In this document: in pieces, positions 63,249-64,000 of the stretch
Layout: each line of letters begins with the position of its first letter
Position numbering within the stretch: the stretch's first letter is position 1
Assembly (NCBI GenBank): GCA_013178165.1
Contig: JABLXG010000010.1
Coordinates: 1-64,000, forward strand
Direction of reading: 5' to 3'
Origin: Anaerolineae bacterium
GTDB taxonomy: Bacteria; Chloroflexota; Anaerolineae; Aggregatilineales; Ch27
DNA: 64,000 nucleotides
Made by a program: the position numbers and the translations under genes
The notes under the pieces: generated by a model
The model's input: the letters and a program-made list of their open reading frames with translations, nothing else
Databases searched by the model: none
What the model was told of the DNA's origin: nothing

Positions 63249-64000
63249 TCAGCTGAAGCGATAGGTACGGTAGTCACAGACCGGGTGATAGCCGATCTTC
63301 TGGTAGATACTGTTAGAGGTGGGATTGGCCAGGTCGGTGAACAGCGCGCAATGCTGCCAGCCCTGGTCCAGCAGCCACTGGCTGAGCGTTGCCACGCAGG
63401 CTGTGGCGTAACCCCGGCGCCGCTGCTCCGGTGGCGTGTATACCGGTCCGATGCTGATGCACGTCCGGAGTGGGCGGGTGGTCCCGGCGAACGTCACCGG
63501 TTGCCCGCCATCTTCCCACACAAACAATTCGCCGGCGGCAATCCGCACCCGGATGCGTGTGGCTGTGTCTGATGGCGGGTTATCAGGGGTGGCTTCCGCC
63601 TCGAAGGCCGCCATCCAATCGGCCAGCAGCGGCGCATCCGCCTCCACCGCCTGGCGGAAGCGTCCGGGCGGCGCTGGCGGCGGGATCACGTCCTCCAGGC
63701 AGTACAGCCGCATATCTCTGACCAGCCGGGCGGTCTGGCCGGTGGCCTTCGCCCAGGCAGCACCGAACGCTTCGGCGGCCGCTTCCGGCCCGGTCACACC
63801 CGGTATGGACCAGCCGGCGGCCAGTAAGCCATCCACCAGGGGCGGCAGCGCAGCGTGATCAGTGGCCACCAGCAGTAGCGGGTATGGTGGCGTCATCACC
63901 GCAGCGACAGCCAGCCGCCCGGCATCCGTTACCGTGGCGAAGAGGAGATCGCTCTCCGGCGGCGCACCGCGCATCCGCCGGGCGACCCCCAGCAACAGAC
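63249..64000 (-). CDS. GNAT-family acetyltransferase (partial)
   Basis: At least 250 residues; the frame is still open at the window edge, so the start is missing. The N-terminal part (LATVTDAGRLAVAAVMTPPY) and C-terminal GNAT domain (ISIGPVYTPPEQRRRGYATA, then FTDLANPTSNSIYQKIGYHP) fit the two-domain FR47-like GNAT group. The RRRGYA segment is the acetyl-CoA pyrophosphate loop. An in-frame TTG at 63995 exists but is unlikely to be the true start, because homologues begin about 25 residues earlier. Substrate unknown. Confidence 0.82.
   Translation of the reverse strand, partial: LLLGVARRMRGAPPESDLLFATVTDAGRLAVAAVMTPPYPLLLVATDHAALPPLVDGLLAAGWSIPGVTGPEAAAEAFGAAWAKATGQTARLVRDMRLYCLEDVIPPPAPPGRFRQAVEADAPLLADWMAAFEAEATPDNPPSDTATRIRVRIAAGELFVWEDGGQPVTFAGTTRPLRTCISIGPVYTPPEQRRRGYATACVATLSQWLLDQGWQHCALFTDLANPTSNSIYQKIGYHPVCDYRTYRFS

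Overview
High-GC bacterial chromosome, most likely from Chloroflexota (Anaerolineae or a relative). This is inferred from the protein mix, because the window has no rRNA or taxon-specific marker. The pointers are many secreted proteins with proline/threonine-rich linkers, pre-peptidase-C-like (PPC-like) repeats and SH3-like domains; TolB-like propellers; several very large membrane glycosyltransferase-type proteins; a Flp-type pilin; and a FtsH, CydAB, CysS and RlmB core set. No CRISPR array, intact prophage or complete insertion sequence was seen. Both window ends cut genes: a transposase C-terminus on the left and a GNAT acetyltransferase on the right.

Layout. 0-0.2 kb: transposon end. 0.4-11 kb: S9 peptidase, flavodoxin, repeat lipoprotein, dGTPase-like HD protein, TPR membrane protein, endonuclease/exonuclease/phosphatase protein, adenosine-specific kinase family protein and a secreted PDZ metalloprotease. 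11-15.4 kb: a 1413-residue fusion of a YfhO-type membrane protein with a polysaccharide flippase. 15.4-23 kb: FtsH, LysM/M23 envelope hydrolase, tRNA-Ser(GGA), NagD-type HAD phosphatase, tRNA-Val(CAC) and an orphan NarL-type histidine kinase. 23-30 kb: secreted SH3 proteins, an OmpR/histidine kinase pair and small membrane proteins. 30-37 kb: cytochrome bd oxidase (cydAB), then an ArsR-type regulator divergent from a DrrAB-like ABC exporter with a palindromic operator between them. 37-47 kb: sugar aminotransferase, another PPC/SH3 protein, tandem histidine phosphatases, a hairpin-dense 0.6 kb intergenic region, a second flavodoxin, a CydD-like ABC exporter, DinB and ketopantoate reductase-like proteins. 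48-57.7 kb: surface-polysaccharide-type genes (two methyltransferases, GT2, two GT-C membrane proteins, GT4, a decayed methyltransferase) interrupted by cysS and rlmB. 57.7-64 kb: a three-gene unit (secreted propeller, OmpR regulator, tandem SLATT-like membrane protein), a Flp pilin, an esterase and a GNAT protein.

How the genes fit together. Most of the region serves the cell envelope: building polysaccharide (aminotransferase, glycosyltransferases, flippase fusion), remodelling it (M23, metalloproteases, FtsH) and sensing it (three regulatory units). Respiration is represented by cydAB plus a CydD-like exporter half. The most unusual items are the YfhO-flippase fusion, the propeller/regulator/SLATT operon, which has no kinase beside it, and the structured non-coding region around 43.2-43.65 kb.
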